Source of the DNA: Orbilia blumenaviensis
Lineage: Eukaryota > Ascomycota > Orbiliomycetes > Orbiliales > Orbiliaceae
DNA: 64,000 nt
Assembly (NCBI GenBank): GCA_036872755.1
Contig: JAVHNS010000004.1
Location: forward strand, 2,666,001-2,730,000
Direction: 5' to 3'
Made by a program: the position numbers and the translations under genes. The first letter of the stretch is position 1; each line of letters opens with the position of its first letter. Positions 1-13,646 of this stretch are shown here, piece after piece. The notes beneath the pieces were generated by a model. The model had not been told where the DNA came from. It ran no database searches and saw only the letters and a program-made list of their open reading frames with translations.

Positions 1-3000
1 GTCGAACCGATGTTGAAAATACATCCCACGTATGCAATTCGTAAATATGAGTTGATCATGGACTGCTTTGAGTTAAATATCACTTCAATGCCCGACATTT
101 CTAAACCGGCGGGTGTATGTGTGTAGCAAATGGAATCTCGTAATTTAGTTTTATAGGTGAAGCGCTTCGAAGCTTAGTTACCGGAGGAGTTAAACGGCTC
201 GTGCAATCCATGTTCACTAACCCGGTGCACTATGCAACCAGGCAAGATGCAGACTGCATGCAGTGTAAGTGTATGCAACCTGTGAAAGGCGACCTGCAAT
301 TGCCCTGGTGTTGCATGAAGCTGGATTTTTAGCGTTGTAATGTTTATCAGTACTGCGATGCAGTGCGGTGGAGCCGCGAGCCTGCACGCTATGAATTACA
401 CCCCGAAAGGCAGGGAATAAGCTGCGGATGGACTCCTTGAGGGGCTCGGAGACAGTGCGAACTGGTCCAGCTGGCAGAACTCCCGCAACTCTTGATTAAT
501 TGATGATAGTATACCGTCGTAACCGTCGATGTTTTGTCGAAAACACACAAGGTTAGCTGACTTGTTGTTTCAAAAACCCCTCAATAACCTTTGATACTCT
601 AACGAATAATCTTGGGTCATGCATTTGCAACTGGAATAGCGGGGCTCCAAGTTGACAGCTAACGCGTGCATCAAATCCCCGAGAGCTTCAGCCCCTCAAC
701 TTTTAGGTAATATAATGATCTGTTTTAAAGTTTTATGTGTGTATTCTTGTTTTTTTGAATAGCTGAAGGCCAAGTATTTTTTTAGTCGTTGTAGGGATAG
801 TTTGGTTGGGACTTCTAGATCTTCTTGAACCGAGCTGTCAAGGGTCTGGTTTGCCACTGATAAGTGCATGGAAAATCTATATTTGCCCCTCTTGGCTCTC
901 CCAATTGTGGATATCTTAATGGCGTTTTTATCGTACCCTTTGTTGATCCATTGATCAGTTGAATATCACCTAGACCTCGGGATCGAGGGACCAGGCTCTG
1001 AATCAGGACCAATCACTGGAATCGGCTTCTTTATATCATAATAGTATTGGGCTTGGGTTTACGAAAACCCATTTCAAACAGTAGAATATATGTATACATT
1101 CTCTGCATTCTTGTTGCAAGAGTCGCCGTCTCCCAGAGAGAATCGCCCGCAAGACACCAGCAAGTATTATGACAGATCAAAACATGTTTAAACATATCCT
1201 TTTGTTCAGCCTCTTAAACTCCGCTCTGCGCCGACGCACGAACAAGCAAGGACGGCAAGACCGAGCCACATGTATCTTCTAAGATCCCGTGTTTTAGTCA
1301 AATCCCCAACTAAAAGGTAATACCCGGATTCGGCCTCCCTTACAGACCAGCTCCAGTTTACTCTATCAAATTACACAATTCAACACAAAATTCGAACATG
1401 TAGGTCAGCTGTCTAGGGAAGTAAGCTTGAATATTCATTCTTCGAGAATGGCCCGGGCTGGTCGGCTCTCGCCTGCTTTCTCTTATTAGAAGCATGGGCC
1501 GCCTTACTTTTGGGACGCATCCTCGAAACGGCTTGTTCCTAGCCATTAGTGCCACCAATGACAAAGCCAGGACAGCCTTTCTTACGCCATTCCCTATCAC
1601 CTTGATCCAACAAATCCCGAGTATACACTATTCGCAAGTTTTGTCACCATACATAATCTTCGGCTTCCGTCTGTGGCTTTATAGTTTGCGTCCCACCGTA
1701 CTTGCGTCGAACACTTGCTATCTCCCTCGAATCGGAGTTTTTTGTGAGTAGAATATTCTTAGTTGAACGCCTTACCTATCAGAATACCTTGAAAATATGA
1801 CATACTTGCAGGACCTGTGCGTTCGTAAGTATTTTATGCCAGAAACCTTTCAAATGGGAGGAGAAAGCTTGGGACGTGGGGTGGTTTATTGGATAGACGC
1901 CCTGAGAAGGTGGTGTCTGCAGCGTGCATGATGCATAATACGCTTGCTTTCTGCATCTACCTACAGGCATCTGCGAGAATTGGTCACACGATACGGCTGA
2001 TTGGGTTATTGGTTCTTTTGAAGGTGATAAGTGGTGCGCAATTCGCTCCTGGTGATTATTAGGAAACCGTTGATATCTCGCGATTTGAGATCGCTTCGAG
2101 GAGCTCGGGGAGCTCACAGCAAGATTCGCTTTTTTTTATTTTTATGGTTCCATGGTTCAGGCTAAACGGATGTGATAAGGTAAAGATGTGACGATATACG
2201 CATGTATCGCAGACAGTATGAAGCTTGGCCGAGAGATTTCGCTTCGAAGATCTTTAGCCACCAAATCTCTGAAACGGTTGAAAATATGGCAAAAAGGTTG
2301 AATCAGGCACATAACACATCTTACATATCGCATTTTTGTGGGGAGCTAAAGGCGAGAGTCAGCGTAACATTCGCGTGGGGATGCTTCCTAGAAATCTGAT
2401 TTACGTGATATTCGAGGCGCTCTGTTCACGGGTCGAACTAGGACTATAACCTTATTTCTTGAACCCCAGAATCAGCGGGGAAAGGAATGAGACATGGATG
2501 ATTTGGCTGATTCGCGTGCTCGTGCTCCTTTCGCCAAACAGGCCGTCCACTCACGCGCATCCGGGGAAGTGGGAGGTGAGTTCAAGATGTGTAAAACCAG
2601 ACCAGCTCCTCTCTTCAGTGTCCGCCCTCTTTCGCATCGGGTAAGCAATTCTTTTCCAAGACAAGAAATTCGGGGAATGTAATGGGTATCACGGCACGGT
2701 AAAGTGCGGAATACGGTATGTGTGCCATATCCTTCACGCGGAACTCCTCAAAAATCGGCATGTTCGGCTTAGAAATTGAAGTTGTGAATGTTGTGAAAGG
2801 GGATGTTTGATTACGAAGGTAGTTATTTGGGGTTGCACGTTCCATTTAGAGTTGGCTGGGGAAAGCTTGGGGCAACCGGAATTTCTGGGCGTGGGGGCTC
2901 TTGCATCCATATTATGGAGTGCGAGCTTGAAGCCCTTCGGCAACGGAGCGAGAGTGTTATCGCAACGTCTGCGATGTCCTATTGCTGCTTGAAACGGATG

Positions 3001-6000
3001 AAAGAATGCCGCCATACATCTCACACCTTTTTCTTGGTGTCGGTTCTCCGTCGTTGTTTGGATTTGTTTGAACGGATGGATGATGTTAAAAATTTCTGCT
3101 TTGGGTAATTTCTGGAAATGTCTAAGATGATTGAATTGGGACTGGCTGTTTTGGGATTGAAGACCGTGATGGAATGTCTTGGTACATTCGTTGCTAGGTA
3201 GAACGAAGCTTAGATGGTGGATATTGTGGATAAATACCCGGTAGGCAAGCTTTGGGCGCTTCTATCGGGCCTGGAATGTTAGGAAACACTTTTATACCCG
3301 AGTTTATGAGCTGATGTTCTTATATCCGGTCCTGGCGCTACAGAGCCTTGTCGGGAGGACGGTTTGATGATATATACTGATATGCCAGATCCGTAAATCT
3401 AGCGTTGATCTATATATATACTTATAGAAGAGAGAGAAGGAGAAAAATGATCTTGTTAGTGCTGGTGTCAGTGTGTCGATATGTTTCATCAGGGTTCATA
3501 ATGAGACCTACAACTTAGATAGTAGGTGTCATATCGATATCGCCGCCATGTCGCTAGCGAAGGGTGTGTTGATGCTAACGGAGCTCCCATGAACGAATTT
3601 TCACGACAAATGGAGCTAAGAGCAAGCGATTGCGAAATGCTTGAACTCATGCCAAACCAATTGGAAAAAAATTAGCAATAGGTTTGCCTCTTCGCGGAAA
3701 GCATGGGTGCGTGGGGCAACAGCTGCATTGACATGGATCTGATGCAGATGGCATGGATGTTGACAACCATATGCAAGACCTCTGGACGATGTCGAGATAG
3801 TGAAGGTCGCCGGCGGGGTCGAGCCCACGGAGAAGCAAAGTTTTTTTTTCTGATAGAACCTGTCGAAGGATGAGGAAGGGAAACAACCGTGCAGATGGTT
3901 CTGCTTGCATAGCGCTAGAAGATCGCCTACTGGGATAGTGCATTCTGGTGTGGCTCCTTTTAGAGGAGGCCGGCTGTCAAAGACAGACAACCTCGCGGTC
4001 ATGGAAGGGCACAAGAGGGGCAAGCTTCGTCCTGGGCTGCGAGATCGGTTCCTGTGTGGTTGCTTCTTCCTGTCATGAGGTTTGAGCGAATGGTGTTTTG
4101 GTTTTTGAGGCAGCACAAAGCTATTGTATCTTGCAAGGCCTCTTGCCGTCGGCCTTTGTCCTAAAGGGCCAATTTCTCAACACCAGCTTCAAGCTCCACA
4201 CCAAATCATATCAAGATATTGTTATTGGCCCGGGCACCGGCTTTGGTGGCTTCCTGGGCAGCAAGGTGCAAGCGCAAGCGATTTCAGGAGTTCTCCACCA
4301 AGCAAAGTGATAGGGGAAAGAAACTTGCATATGAGTTCGAGGAGTTCGTCCTACCGAAAAGCTCAAGCCTCTACATAAAGTCTCCTGATTCTCCCAGAAA
4401 TTTTGCCTGGAAGGCACCCTCTCAAATTTAAAGATTTTATTCGATTTTAAATTTTAGAAGTCGAATCGTACCCTCACAACCTCTCAAACCACTGCTATAT
4501 AACATACTCTTGGAGTTTTAAAAGGTAAATTGCGGAAAGTGTGCGAAGGGTTAAAAGTGATATTAATATTGAAAGCTGTGGAATTTCCGGGACCTTCGAC
4601 TGCGCAGCATCATCCTGCATCTTGCTCTGCGACACGGACAATAATATATAATCCGCGATCTTACATGCGCAGAGACCGAATCAGTCGACCACTGTCAGCA
4701 GACTTGCATCCCAAAAGGCAACAATCAAGCCTTTCTGACGGAAGGTCATAGTTGCAAATAGTTATTTCAGAACATCATCGGGTGCCGATTCGACGTTTCT
4801 GCCAGATAACCTTCCGCAACCATACTAAGAAAACCAGGGCGTGGAGTTATAATAGTCTGATATAACAGAAAAGTCCGTATTTTGCCAAAGTGAACTGAAC
4901 ATTGATTTGTGCCGTACTTGGTGCTATTGGTGATTTGACTTTGCTTTGTGCGGAATATCGTGTCATCGCCATCAAAATTCCATTCAGCAGCTTGAATAGA
5001 AACCGTGTCTTGAAGGGTAGGGTGATACTGTCTTTCCTTGTCTTTAGTTACCATATCATCAGTGTACAGCCCCCCACGCGCTCGTCGTGAACTTTCAAAT
5101 TCGTCTACAATCATCCATATCCATCACCATATTCTGCACTTCCCACATTCCTTGCCCGTTTCTCCGCGCTCCATCATATCTCCATAAGCCTCCATTCGCC
5201 GCCGCCGCCGCATCGTTGCTAGCTGCAGTTTATACATTCTGAATTCATCGTTGCCAACCGCTTTGGCGGATAAGATTGTGGAAGGTGTTTTCAAAATCAT
5301 CAGCGAGATTCAGATTATCGGACTGATAGCGAGGCGACTGTCGTGAAATTTCCAGACAGGTTTCACAGACGCTATATCTGAGAGGTTAGAGAAAACAGCC
5401 GCGCAATGGAGGTTTAGGCGAAATTACAGATGATGTCCCAAAAAGATGGACCGAATGGGCCCTGAAAGGGGAGCAGGTGTAAGGTGCAAGGTGCAAACCG
5501 AGGTGTCAACGGTGCCAGGGCTGCCAAATATAACGCAGCTGTACGTCATGGCCGCCAGTGATGGTTACTGCATTTCCAAGCCGCCATCTGAACGACCGAC
5601 AATCATGTCAGCTCGTCAGCTAGCTACAATCACAGGCCGGGACAGAAGATTCCCATGTCCATGGTTAAAGACCCAATCGGTATCTGCGAGAAAGGGTCGG
5701 GCATTCTCTAGATCCATCAAGTGGGATAATTCCTGCATGGGATTTGGTGTATTGCCTGTGGTATGGAACCTGAGCCTGCTTGTGCTGTTTTCAGGCGATT
5801 TCTTGCTTCATGACGTTGGACATCACAGCTGGGCTGGCTTGCCCATGACGGCGATAAAACCTCCAAGAAAGCCCCAGAAGGCTATCTTTTCTCCATCCAC
5901 ATATTTCAAGGTTCCCTTTAAGAAAGCGGGTTTGCTAACTATCCGCTGCGGGGCCTCTTGTTCAGGTCTTCAACAGTTTGCGAATTTGCCTCCAAGTCGA

Positions 6001-7129
6001 CGTCGAAATACTCAGTCTCTGATCGTAGTAACATTTAATTGTTACTAAGCTTAAAAATACATATACCCGCTGAATCCGTGGACCCTTGGACCCTGACCCT
6101 TTCTTTGAATCACCGACAAGAGACAGGTTCTAATAAAGGATCGCTCGAGCGACGCACGTCAACGTCAACGACCGTCCCGGCCGAAGTATCTCCAAAAGCC
6201 GGATACAACGGTGGTAGAGATATAGAAACAGGTATCAAAATCCGGCAGCAGACCACGGAGCCTTTCTAGCTTTTCACCTGGGTAAATTTGGGGGGTCGCG
6301 AAAAACGTGCCAGTGCAGGATTTTTGGCTTTCGGCGTTTGTGCGCACCTTTGAAAAGGCAAATTGGCTCTTGTTACGGAGTAAGTCCACCGCCGTATTCC
6401 TTTTTTTCAATCTTGAAGGGTCCCTTTCCACCCAACATGGCATTCCCTGGGACCCATTTTTAATCTGGTTTGGCGGTGTGGGAAAAGAAGGGCGCCTGAC
6501 ATTGCCCAGTTCGAAGACCCCCATCCTGCCCCCCAGACATTCCCACGAGCTGCCTACATCTGCACCGAACCTGAGCCTTTGGGGCCTTGGAGCTCCGTTC
6601 AAGCCAATCATTCAAGTCTGAATTTTTTCAGACGCCGAAGTGTGGTACATGTACCTTTCGGTGACTGCAAATTGCCCACATACCCAACTTTACTGCTCCC
6701 ACCCATCCACCGCTTTAATGCTAGCAACCTTCTTTTCTTTTTTTGCCGTAAAACCTTCAAGCACACCTCTCAACTCTTAAATATCAATCTTGCCCCTTCC
6801 TCTCAGGCAGCTTGCGATGCCCATATTAACAACATCTTCAAGCTCATAGAAATTCACATCTCAACCATTCACCCTCACCATTCGCATTGCGGTATCACAT
6901 CGACATTCCAAACTTGACTTGTGTCGTATCCCTGTCAACCCATTACACATCAACAACACCAGCAACACATTTAGCACCCATCCACCCGTTGATCAACTTG
7001 CTCAGATCTTAACCTTCTCAATCCCGATCACCAAAGCGCCATCTAAAGACAGATTCTATCTACACATACACTCTATATAATCTTAGATTGATACATTCAC
7101 CAACCAGAAGGACGCGAGTACTCTCCACC
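1..7129. other. Left intergenic region without a convincing gene
   Basis: I find no reading frame with recognisable protein features in these 7.1 kb. The longest open frames, about 200 codons at 5446-6048 on the plus strand and about 166 codons at 3616-4116 on the minus strand, have irregular, arginine/serine/cysteine-rich compositions and no motif I recognise. From about 6650 to 7129 the plus strand becomes rich in C and T, which is typical of fungal promoters and 5' leaders, and a TATA-like TATATAAT lies about 50 bases before the ATG at 7130. A multi-exon gene with very short exons or a long noncoding transcript cannot be excluded. Confidence 0.5.
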
Positions 7130-8167
7130 ATGTCTCTACTCTTCGTACCCAGGCCGCGGCCTGACCAGTTCGAGAACTCGCCATGCCACTACGAGCCTCA
7201 GGACGACCTTGAATATGTGCCATTAACATCGGACGCCCTAAAGCAATTGGCTGCCTCGCTACCGCAGCCGATTTCTACCGTTCGGTATTCTAATCGGGAA
7301 AATAATTACCTATTCTCTGACCGGGAATCCGTGTACTGTCCGTCTCTCTGCTCATCACCAGTGTCTGCAACATCATCAACAAGGGTGTCGATGATACATA
7401 CACCGGAAGAAGGAACAGAGGAAATCGTATTCGACGTTGCACCCATCTCTGTACCTCCAGAGAAGATGGCACCGCCTCGGCATCATGCCGTAGGGAAACC
7501 GATCGAAAAGGGCGCAATAAACTTCGACGCTATGTTCGACATCGGCGGTGAGGCAACTTTCAGAAGAAATTCGACTGTCGACTTTATGCCTGAGTTTGAT
7601 CAGATCGATGATAATTACGTTCCCGATGAAAGGACGAGAGCCAGGTTAGAAGAGGAACGGGAACTCGAAAAGGCTCGGCTTCTCTGGGAGAAGGAACTTG
7701 AGGATGATCATCCAGTTACCCAGGCGCGGAAGCCGATTATGCCAACATCTCTATGGACACCTCAGCCACGTCATATTATGACACCAAATTTTGTTCCCTC
7801 TCCCAAAGTCACCACTTTCGAAATCCCGGTTTCCAAACCTGACATTGAACCTTCGGAAACCTCGGAATTCTTTCCTAAGACCCAAACGTCATTCGGGTCT
7901 CTGGATACAAATGTCTCATCAGCAACAGACCTCACCGTTCCTTCCATTGGTGAGGACGACTATGCAGAAGTCGACACTGAATTTGTCGACACCATCTTTT
8001 CCTACCTATCCCTCAACCACAACTCCATGGCCCGCAAGTTTGATGCTGAGCTAGCCATAGGATCCGGCTTCCCCATTGACAAAGTGAGGGAAGATCGAAA
8101 GTGTGCTCTGAAGGCATATATTGAACGATACATCTTCCACAATCCCGAAGTATCAATCTTGTACTAA
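7130..8167 (+). CDS. Uncharacterised protein with conserved C-terminal segment, 345 aa
   Basis: Single-exon frame. I chose the ATG at 7130 because of its CCACC-ATG-T context; the frame stays open 14 codons further up but only from a TTG. The first two thirds are low-complexity, rich in Pro, Ser and acidic residues and probably disordered, with a charged helix-like stretch around residues 165-195 (many E, R and L). The last 65 residues look folded: a segment reading FVDTIFSYLSLNHNSMARKF, followed by DAELAIGSG and further basic residues. I associate this type of ending (a YLSL..ARKFD..L pattern) with uncharacterised proteins of filamentous ascomycetes, from memory only. No signal peptide or membrane segment is visible. 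The upstream DNA is CT-rich, consistent with an expressed gene. No function can be proposed. Confidence 0.75.
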   Translation: MSLLFVPRPRPDQFENSPCHYEPQDDLEYVPLTSDALKQLAASLPQPISTVRYSNRENNYLFSDRESVYCPSLCSSPVSATSSTRVSMIHTPEEGTEEIVFDVAPISVPPEKMAPPRHHAVGKPIEKGAINFDAMFDIGGEATFRRNSTVDFMPEFDQIDDNYVPDERTRARLEEERELEKARLLWEKELEDDHPVTQARKPIMPTSLWTPQPRHIMTPNFVPSPKVTTFEIPVSKPDIEPSETSEFFPKTQTSFGSLDTNVSSATDLTVPSIGEDDYAEVDTEFVDTIFSYLSLNHNSMARKFDAELAIGSGFPIDKVREDRKCALKAYIERYIFHNPEVSILY

Positions 8168-11100
8168 ATATATTACTGGCAATCCTCTCTTATACACACC
8201 CTCAAGAGGACAGTTGGTTTCTTATTCTCTCTTCATTGCACATATCATACGACCCGGCAAACACTTTCCATTGCTTAATTGGGAGGATTATTGACATAAC
8301 ATTCGACTATTTACTCTCAACCTCCCCTTTTTCATTTTTCCATTTTTCCATTTATTCGATATACAGCCTTTCTTACAGCCACAACATCGGTCTGTATCAG
8401 TTTTTGATTTACCAGTTTAGTCTCTACGGGGGGTCTTTATCTTTCTACGGCGTTCCACTCTCCGGCGGTATCTGTTTTCTACTTGCAAATTCCCTTTCCT
8501 TCGACGGTCCCAACACTACCACTGCTTACGAGCACCTTTTTCTCCATATCTGGTTTACTTCACTTTTATATACTTCTCAACCATTTTATATTTTTAATTT
8601 AAGGAGAGCTCGACTTTCAGGGCATCTCCGCGGCAGATGAAGCGGGTTTCATAGTCGGTCGGTCTTTGAAAGACCTGAAAGTTTCTATACATGTTCGATA
8701 GAGCTTTGGTCTTTTGATGCAGGAGTTTTATGAAGACGATTGTTCTTTCACTGGCAGGAGGCCTGTATTTTTTGGTAAAAATATGGTCTCAAAGCAATAT
8801 TTTTGTTTATTTATTTGTCTATTATTGGTCATTTTTTTGTTTATATTGTTGGTTCAGCAGGATACCAGTGTACTCTAGAGTCCTCAAAGCGTTTCTTGTT
8901 TAGAATAGCGATCAGAAAGCGAGCTAGCGGGCATAACTTTACGGGATGGATTAGACAGAATGAAATGAAATGAATGCAAGGAATCTCGAGGACAGTTTCG
9001 AGAGACAGTTTACAACATGTGCAATTTACAGCCCACCCCCAACTCCCAAATGGCGTGTCGGTAGCACCTAGTGCTCTGGTGTCCATCGAGGAGGCCTAAC
9101 GATTCAGATTCTGGATCTCCCACCCACGCTCTGGAAATTTATTACATAATTTTGTCACTAGTTAACTTCTAAACCGACTTGTGCTCACGAGCTCGAGCTC
9201 ATCCAGGTTGGTTTCTCAGTCCTCTGGCGTTTCAGTACTAGTCTGATGTAGAATATAGACAAAAACATTCCAGTCGAGTTCGGATGAAAAACGACAACGC
9301 CAGCGTTCAAAACAACAAGTATTCATATTTTTAAATCAAATCCTTGCCGCAGCGCTCCCCTGCCCCGCGGTGCATGATGCCGAAATGCATTAACCTATGA
9401 CCATCTTCCCAGCTGCAGCTTTCTTGCGCAAAAGCGTTCGAATTCGCAAAGAAAGAGGGGTAACATACATAAGCTCACTGCGTATAAAGCTGTTGAGCTC
9501 ATGAGATGTTGGAGGGGTAGATTAAGTCAGGTGAAGTGTCGTTACCAGATAACAATTAGTTGCGTAGCATAGCGTATACACGAGTGTGCTTTGTCAGATA
9601 TATGCAGATATGTACGCAACGTTAACTGGATTCTGGGATTATTTGCTAGTAGTTTCTCTGCATTCTGTACTGCAATGTAAATGTATACGTACGAATGCTG
9701 GCTCTTGCCTGCCTGCCAGCGAAGAAATTTTGGCAAGGAAGCGAGCTTCCAGATTTGTTGAGATGTGGGATGAAATGTTCATCCGCCGGCTGGCCTTCCG
9801 TTTTCTCGGAGGGTTATACGATTTTTGACGCTTGACTCGTGATCACCCTTCGTGGCTCAGTCAGCGGAAGGAGAAGGAAGCGAAGGCTACGTACTATATT
9901 TCGAAGGGAATGAAAAAAAGGACAGTAAGGATTCGTGTGCATTGCACATCATGCATCGGATATGTACCGACAGATGAATTTTACAAGGCTTCCCAAGGAC
10001 CAAGAGACCAGCCCAGCCTAATGAATCTGAATCTATTTGAATCAAGTTACACATGGGATGAAGGAATCCCCGGTATTGGCTATTCTGAAAAGTATACAAT
10101 GCTGCCCACTATCATGCAATTGTCTGTATTTCCTTCATGAGGCTCTCAGCTCCTGAGGGTCCGAGGGAGGCCTGACCTAACAGTTGAAGGGTGTGACTGC
10201 GCGAGGAGCATGTGTGTGCGGCGGGCGGTAGTGCCCGGTGGCCGTGCGTGGGGTTTCGGTTTGGTAAACTGTGTGGCTCTGTTCGGCACAACGGACTGTT
10301 GGCGGGAACCGGGCAAATGTCATTCCACTTTTGAATTCCGTGACCAGGCGAGTCAACGGGCTACAATTGTTCCTTCACGGATCACGATCGTGGCGGCTGC
10401 GCTTTAATTGGGGCCTTTTGAATCGGGACTATAAGCTGTTACCGTTACCGTTACTGTTACCTTGCTTAATCCTGATCAATTACGGTGACACTTCGCTCAA
10501 GTTAGTAGCAATTGCAAATTGTCCCAATGGTGACTGTACTGTGATTTGACTTTCAATTGACCTGAGTCTGTGCCGACCAACGGATTTCGATGTCACGAAT
10601 AACCAATTTGCCCATAACTGGTCGCGGTCGTGCGGTGCACTGGTGCACATGTGCCCTTTTATTCCGACTCTCATAATTTCATTGAGCTTTATTTTTATGA
10701 CTACTAGCAGCCTCGTAGCGCCCCATGGCGCAAGCTATCGTACGTGCTACCAACTTACGGTCAGTGTGTGCACGTGGTATTCGGATGTATACCGAGCGCG
10801 AGCGCTTGTGCACTTTGATGGGGTTTTTTGATCTTCAGCTGAGGCTCGAGGCGGTTGCGCTTCTATCAGGAAGGATTAATTTCTGCCCTGCAGCCGTGGT
10901 GCGGAGGGTACGTTGACTGCCAAACCTCAAGTGCAGTTTTGTTCCAAAATTGCCTTAGTAGTAATTGCCTATAGGTATGACGCCCTGTACCACAGTTCGG
11001 TTTATAATTAGGACATCTACCGCTTTATTCCTTTCTTTTCTTGCTTGCCTCAAATTGACCTAAAGAATATAGTCGCTTTAAAATCTACGTCTGCAGCTAC

Positions 11101-11806
11101 ATAAATTCGTTAGAAACTTCTTACCAGTACCAGGTCTCCCAATTGCTTTGTGTACCATACCTCAATTATATCAGTTATACGCTACGATATATAATTAAGA
11201 GAGTATATACCGAAGTACTTAGGCACCTATATCTATCACCAGGCTCTACATCACAAAACCTAGCAGTGCGGTCAGCTTTTAAGGCTTGAACCCGTAATTA
11301 GCTTAGTCCTAATTACGGAGTACCCGAGGGGAAGGAAATACTGGAAATGGCAGACTTGATAGAAAGTCTCTAGAGCTTAGGCCGACCTAGTGGCACCGTG
11401 GCCCGGGGCCCACGTAAAGAGACTATAATTTCTCAAGTCAATTTGAAAGCTTCCGGTTATCCCACAAGCTCACCAAAATGCCATACGGTAACTAGGTAGC
11501 TATATTGGTACTCATTCTAGGCCTATAGGCGATTTTAAATTACTGCGTACTTTATAATACTGATACATGCAATTAGGTGGAGGTGGGGTTGCTGGTCGCG
11601 ATTTAGAAACCTGTAAACTGATCCAAAATTAATTAATTATTAATGCAATAGCGAGCGAATTCTAGACGCACCGATAGCTTATGAGTCCTGGCCGGTATAG
11701 ATGTAGGATCAGTTCAGATAAAGGCATCAGTTTACAATTATAATGCTTATATCAATTAGTATTGGTTTCTAGCGGCTCGAGTTAACCCGGACTCAGGCTT
11801 GCAATA

Positions 11807-12555
11807 TGGTGGCCAAAATGTGTCAAAACGATATGTAGCACGAAACTGCGTGAAATATATATTACACTTCACAAAAAATATATATTGCAACTTAAGCAAG
11901 GCATAAATATGACAATTTTCATAATTATGCTCAACATATCAGCCCATTACTAGCCCGCCACTAGCCCGCCACTAGCTGAATTTAAGGCTGAAGAAAAACC
12001 AAATAGTTAGATAGCTAGACAGCTAGACAACTAGTATACTAATTTATAATTATTCTATATATCTAGGTACCTAGGTACCGTAGGGGGTTTGGGTACTTTT
12101 CTGGGACTGCTTCCGAATATTAAAACATTTTAAAAGGAGACCAAGCCGTCTTATTCTCTTCCAAATCGTTATTGATACTGTTTTAAGTTCCCTTTTTGCT
12201 ATAAACCGTCTTGAGAAACCAGCCAAAACCCCCTACGGTAGTTACCAGCCATTTAACACACATACACTATTAGCTACAGTTATATCTATTGATAAAAAAG
12301 AAGTAGCCCAAACCTTTCACCGTTTAGCTGTCTGTCTGTCTGTCTGGCTATCTAACCGTCCGACCATCTAAGTACCTGGCTTTTCTCCAAACTCTAACTA
12401 AACTAATCGAATTAATAACAAACCAATAGCAGACTAGTTAATGGTTGAGCATAATTATGAAAAATTAACACACTTGTGCCTCGCTTAAGTTGTAATACAT
12501 AAGTATATTTTGCATGGTTTGTATTATATATCGTTTTGACACATTTTAGTCACCA
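11807..12555. mobile_element. Non-autonomous element with long terminal inverted repeats, about 749 bp
   Basis: The left arm (about 11807-11935) and the reverse complement of the right arm (about 12444-12555) clearly match. Both begin TGGTG(G/A)C(C/T)AAAATG, continue through TGTCAAAACGATAT, share CAACTTAAGC(A/G)AGGCA in the middle and end with CATAATTATGCTCAAC. Differences are mainly transitions plus small indels. TA dinucleotides flank both ends (11805-11806 and 12556-12557), as expected for Tc1/mariner-type insertions. There is no open frame for a transposase, so this would be a MITE-like or deleted copy. A second, smaller element (12078-12238) sits inside it and is therefore younger. The class assignment rests on the TA flanks alone. 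Confidence 0.7.
12078..12238. mobile_element. Small MITE-like element, 161 bp, nested in a larger one
   Basis: The termini are inverted copies of CCGTAGGGGGTTT: 13 identical bases at each end, followed by T/GGG on the two sides. TA lies immediately outside both ends (12076-12077 and 12239-12240), giving a TA target duplication. The interior has no coding capacity. It lies within the 11807-12555 inverted-repeat element, next to a TAGGTACC palindrome. Size, inverted ends and TA duplication fit a Tc1/mariner-type MITE; no autonomous partner is in the window. Confidence 0.65.
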
Positions 12556-13627
12556 TAATAATCAACCCAGTATATATTTCTAGCATGCACTTTCCACTAG
12601 GCATGCTTAAAATTATTATTATTTTTTTTTTAGAATTTATGTATTTCCTGAAAACTTAATCCACAACCAATCTAAATTTTCTACCAATATATATATGTGT
12701 GAAGTAACTCTAAAAGACTTAGCTGGTGCTCGGGTGGACAGCAAAGTTTAATAACTGTGGGAAAGATTTCACGAGGTACCTGAATAGTTTTAATCTTTAG
12801 GTTCTAGACTCTTGGTTCCTCTTCCTCTTCTTCAAAGCTTTTCGGCTCTTCTGAAAGCTTTTTTTTCCTGTTCATTTTTCCGGCAGGAGGAGGAGGATAA
12901 TCCTAGATCAGATATATTTAGAGTTCACACGATGGTTATAGTATGAGGTCATTTGGCCTCAAAGCAGGACGCCCATCAATATATCACAACGCTGCTATCG
13001 TGGATTGAGGGAAGCGAGAGAATATCAATCGTCAAACAGGGTGTATGGTGTGAGCGCGGAGAGATGCCGAAGAATTAAAATCTACGATCGGTGTGATCGG
13101 TCAATCTTTAATCTTCAAATTCTAATAAGAATCTCACTAGGGGATGGTAGAGGTTGGTTTACGAGACTGGTCTGACTGCTGGTGGCTACCTTAGGGCCCC
13201 GAGTTTGCATTTTGCATTGCTTCAATTGATCAACTGTCTTGAATTACTACTTAATCACGTTCCTAGGCACTTAAAATATGTATCTTTAGGTCGTAGATAG
13301 GCAAGTGGGTATCATCGAATTTGTGTAGTTTCTATATACGGCTGTATGGTCTCGCACGTTACATGGCACGATGAAATTAGCAGCACTGTAGCTATATAAA
13401 GCCGATTAAACTCAGGTATGGTGTGATTAGGTATACTCTCATTATACGTATATTATATCTAGGAATATTAGGGTATTGAAGAGTGGTAGAGATCAAGCAT
13501 AATCGGGTATAATCCTGGGTTAACCTATTCTACGAGGTGTGCCAATCTTATTCCGGTGGATCCCCGGGAGACTAGTGTTTCGATATGTGTGCATGCTTCG
13601 TTTGTAAGCGCCCAAATTTAGACATAG

Positions 13628-13646
13628 CTACCTAGGTACCTAGGTA
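13628..13646. repeat. TAGGTACC palindromic tandem
   Basis: Two overlapping copies of the palindrome CTAGGTACCTAG. The same word family occurs at 12064-12078, 16191-16208, 16258-16286, 19259-19293, 36858-36878, about 37375-37390 and 45496-45509, always outside coding exons. Confidence 0.7.

Noticed and set aside
3616..4116. 166-codon minus-strand open frame
   Set aside because: Composition is unlike the real proteins in the window and a second frame on the same strand (3647-3943) is open over the same bases, which suggests chance.
5446..6048. 200-codon plus-strand open frame
   Set aside because: No motif, cysteine/arginine/serine-rich irregular composition, no hint of splicing to other exons; length alone is not enough at this composition.
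8784..8792. Another TGGTCTC word (also near 13346 and 27710)
   Set aside because: The similarity stops after seven or eight bases and no octamer duplication surrounds the word.
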